Shown here one piece after another: positions 62,375 through 64,000 of a stretch of 64,000 bases of DNA. Below the pieces are notes generated by a model that saw only the letters and a list, made by a program, of their open reading frames with translations, made no database searches and had not been told where the DNA came from. Position 1 is the first letter of the stretch. Each line of letters opens with the position of its first letter. Position numbers and translations under genes: made by a program. The stretch is from CAZMGY01 sp964565945 [NCBI: uncultured bacterium] (GTDB lineage Bacteria > GCA-001730085), in the NCBI GenBank assembly GCA_964565945.1, contig CAZMGY010000021.1, positions 1 to 64,000 on the forward strand, read 5' to 3'.

Positions 62375-63443
62375 TATTATTTCATTTGAAGCCGCTATTG
62401 CGGAGTCAGAACAATATAAAAAACGTCATTTATTGCTAGGCAATGGTTTTAGTATTGGCTGTCGAGCTGACATATTTCATTATGAGTCTCTTTTTGGGGA
62501 AGCTGATTTTTCGGCAATTCCTGAGGCTAAACAGGTTTTTGAATCTTTACAGACACAGGATTTTGAAGTTGCAATTCGCGCACTTGAGAATGGTTCAAAA
62601 ATTCTACCTATCTATGTGCCCAATGATGACGCAAGCGTTCAGGCAATGAGTAATCATGCTATTGCGCTTAAAGATTTGTTAGTTGCCACAATTGCTGGCA
62701 ACCATCCTCCTAATCCTAATGCAATAGATGATCCAGAGTTTTGGGCTTGCCGACAGTTTTTAAGTTATTTCCTCGCTTCGGATAAGGGAGGACATGTCTT
62801 CACTCTAAACTATGACTTATTACTGTATTGGGCATTGATGCATGATGACAATCCATTTGATGAGGAAGTGGTGGAGCTGAACAAGAATGATGGGTTCGGA
62901 AATGATGAAGATGATCCAGAAGCGGATTATGTTCTCTGGCAAGGTGAGACCTCCGCGCATAGTGCAAATATACTTTTTCTGCACGGTGCACTTCATCTAT
63001 TTGACTCGGGTGCAGAGCTACAGAAATATACTTGGGTTCGTAAGGGTGAACCATTGGTGGATCAAGCGCGCACTGCAATAGCTGCGAATAAATTCCCTCT
63101 TTTTGTCGCGGAAGGAACAAGTACACAAAAGAAAAACAAAATTCGCCATAACGCATATCTTTACCAGTGTTTTAAGGTTCTGACAGCCAACGCACAGACT
63201 GGCACGCACTGTTTTTTCATATTTGGACATTCGTTAGCTGATAGTGATGACCACATCCTAAAACGTCTTGGTAAAGGCCGTTTTAAGAAATTATATGTAG
63301 GTATTTTTGGTGATGCGGATACGCCAGAAAATAGGAATGTGATTGCACGCGCAAATGCTATCGCAGCACTTAGACATGATAGGTATCCTCTTGAGGTGGT
63401 GTTTTTCGATTCCTCATCCGCTAATGTTTGGGGGAATGATTAA
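62367..63443 (+). CDS. SIR2-like DUF4917 protein inside the type I restriction cluster
   Basis: 358 residues from a GTG at 62367, with AAGGAGG six bases upstream. SIR2-fold marks: HLLLGNGFSIGC near residue 22, FTLNYDLLLYW (the NYD motif) near 145, and LFLHGALHLFD near 210, as in DUF4917 proteins. SIR2-like domains in defence genes often consume NAD+. It overlaps hsdS by eight bases and hsdR by one (taATG), so it is made with them. A defence accessory or toxin role is inferred. Confidence 0.75.
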   Translation: MPDIISFEAAIAESEQYKKRHLLLGNGFSIGCRADIFHYESLFGEADFSAIPEAKQVFESLQTQDFEVAIRALENGSKILPIYVPNDDASVQAMSNHAIALKDLLVATIAGNHPPNPNAIDDPEFWACRQFLSYFLASDKGGHVFTLNYDLLLYWALMHDDNPFDEEVVELNKNDGFGNDEDDPEADYVLWQGETSAHSANILFLHGALHLFDSGAELQKYTWVRKGEPLVDQARTAIAANKFPLFVAEGTSTQKKNKIRHNAYLYQCFKVLTANAQTGTHCFFIFGHSLADSDDHILKRLGKGRFKKLYVGIFGDADTPENRNVIARANAIAALRHDRYPLEVVFFDSSSANVWGND

Positions 63444-64000
63444 TGGCTTTGATTCCCAAATTCCAAGAAGAATACAGCGCGAAAATTCCAGCATTAACGC
63501 TGCTTCATAATCTTGGTTGGACGTTCTTATCACCCGAGCAAGCTTTATCCGCTCGCAATGGCAAAACCAGTGAGGTGGTTTTACGTGAAGTGTTGAGAGA
63601 AGAACTTCGAAAACGCCGTTTTACTTTTGCAGGGAAAGAACGCGTTTTTTCTGAAAATGCTATTGATAATGTTATTGCGGAACTATGCGCGCCAGCTTTG
63701 AACGAAGGCTTAGGTGTTGCTAATGAAAGAATATATAACCATTTGCTTTATGGTATATCGGTAAAAGAGTTTATTGACGGTAAGAAAGTAAATCCAACAA
63801 TCCAAATTATTGACTGGGACAATGTTGATAATAATAGTTTTCTTTTTACCGAAGAATTTAGTGTTTTAAGAACGGGTGAAGTTGAATCCCGTAGACCAGA
63901 TATTGTTTGTTTTGTGAATGGATTGCCATTTGCAGTGATCGAAGCAAAACGTCCTGATGGTCATACCAATAAGGGATTGACCATTGATGAAGGTATTTCC
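63443..64000 (+). CDS. hsdR: type I restriction enzyme subunit R, N-terminal part (runs off the window)
   Basis: 186 codons are visible before the window ends. The N-terminal nuclease domain shows PDIVCFVNGLPFAVIEAKRP, the PD-(D/E)xK active site (Asp, then Glu-x-Lys) near residue 150. Earlier residues SLRHNLGW-like TLLHNLGWTFLSPEQAL and the RKRRFTF segment fit HsdR. The helicase domain lies beyond the window. It overlaps the DUF4917 stop codon by one base. Confidence 0.9.
   Translation, partial: MALIPKFQEEYSAKIPALTLLHNLGWTFLSPEQALSARNGKTSEVVLREVLREELRKRRFTFAGKERVFSENAIDNVIAELCAPALNEGLGVANERIYNHLLYGISVKEFIDGKKVNPTIQIIDWDNVDNNSFLFTEEFSVLRTGEVESRRPDIVCFVNGLPFAVIEAKRPDGHTNKGLTIDEGIS

Overview
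The window comes from a Gram-negative bacterium: it has a TonB-dependent outer-membrane receptor, lipoproteins and many signal peptides. It carries one complete rRNA operon. Near its 5' end the 16S gene reads GTGGATTAGGCATGCAAG, and its helix-17 region is longer than in Alphaproteobacteria. From memory this is the pattern of the PVC superphylum (Chlamydiae, Verrucomicrobia, Omnitrophota). The inorganic pyrophosphatase is also strikingly Chlamydia-like. I therefore lean to a PVC-related host, but could not run a phylogeny. 

Positions 1-46000 look like ordinary chromosome. They hold fabI; a vitamin B12 uptake operon (riboswitch, exporter-like ABC protein, TonB receptor, binding protein, permease, ATPase, beta-propeller protein; 2835-10380); tRNA-Gly; a DUF4013 membrane protein; and the rRNA operon on the minus strand (16S, tRNA-Ile, tRNA-Ala, 23S, 5S) with a good promoter and terminator. 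Next come queC and queE, facing each other; a minus-strand operon HU-hisS-aspS-lipoprotein-secreted protein; an MBL-fold hydrolase; an operon DHH phosphoesterase-orn-unknown-mrp; a pyrophosphatase; an operon accD-folC-TPR protein-membrane-anchored protein; a GumN/TraB-like secreted protein; apbE; aat-icd; and plus-strand rsmI-alr-eno-ftsB ending in a terminator. Two intergenic stretches hold decayed genes: an RTX-like remnant at 39132-39672 and a transposase N-terminus at 42249-42394. 

Positions 46000-64000 are accessory. A twice-frameshifted pseudogene precedes an initiator tRNA-fMet, whose 3' end looks like the integration site of a mobile element. The element starts with a large serine recombinase carrying one nonsense codon, whose last residues are read from the antisense strand of the tRNA. 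Behind it lie a VirD4/TraG-like coupling ATPase, a von Willebrand factor A protein, a second secreted protein and a membrane protein in one minus-strand operon, with no relaxase or T4SS channel genes in view. A tyrosine integrase, an AlpA-like regulator and a divergent pair of XRE repressors with twin operators follow. The right end is a defence cluster: an orphan half-size specificity protein, hsdM, hsdS, a SIR2-like DUF4917 gene, and the start of hsdR, which runs off the window. 

Starts were chosen by Shine-Dalgarno spacing and family length. Functions rest on motifs read by eye; no database search was possible.
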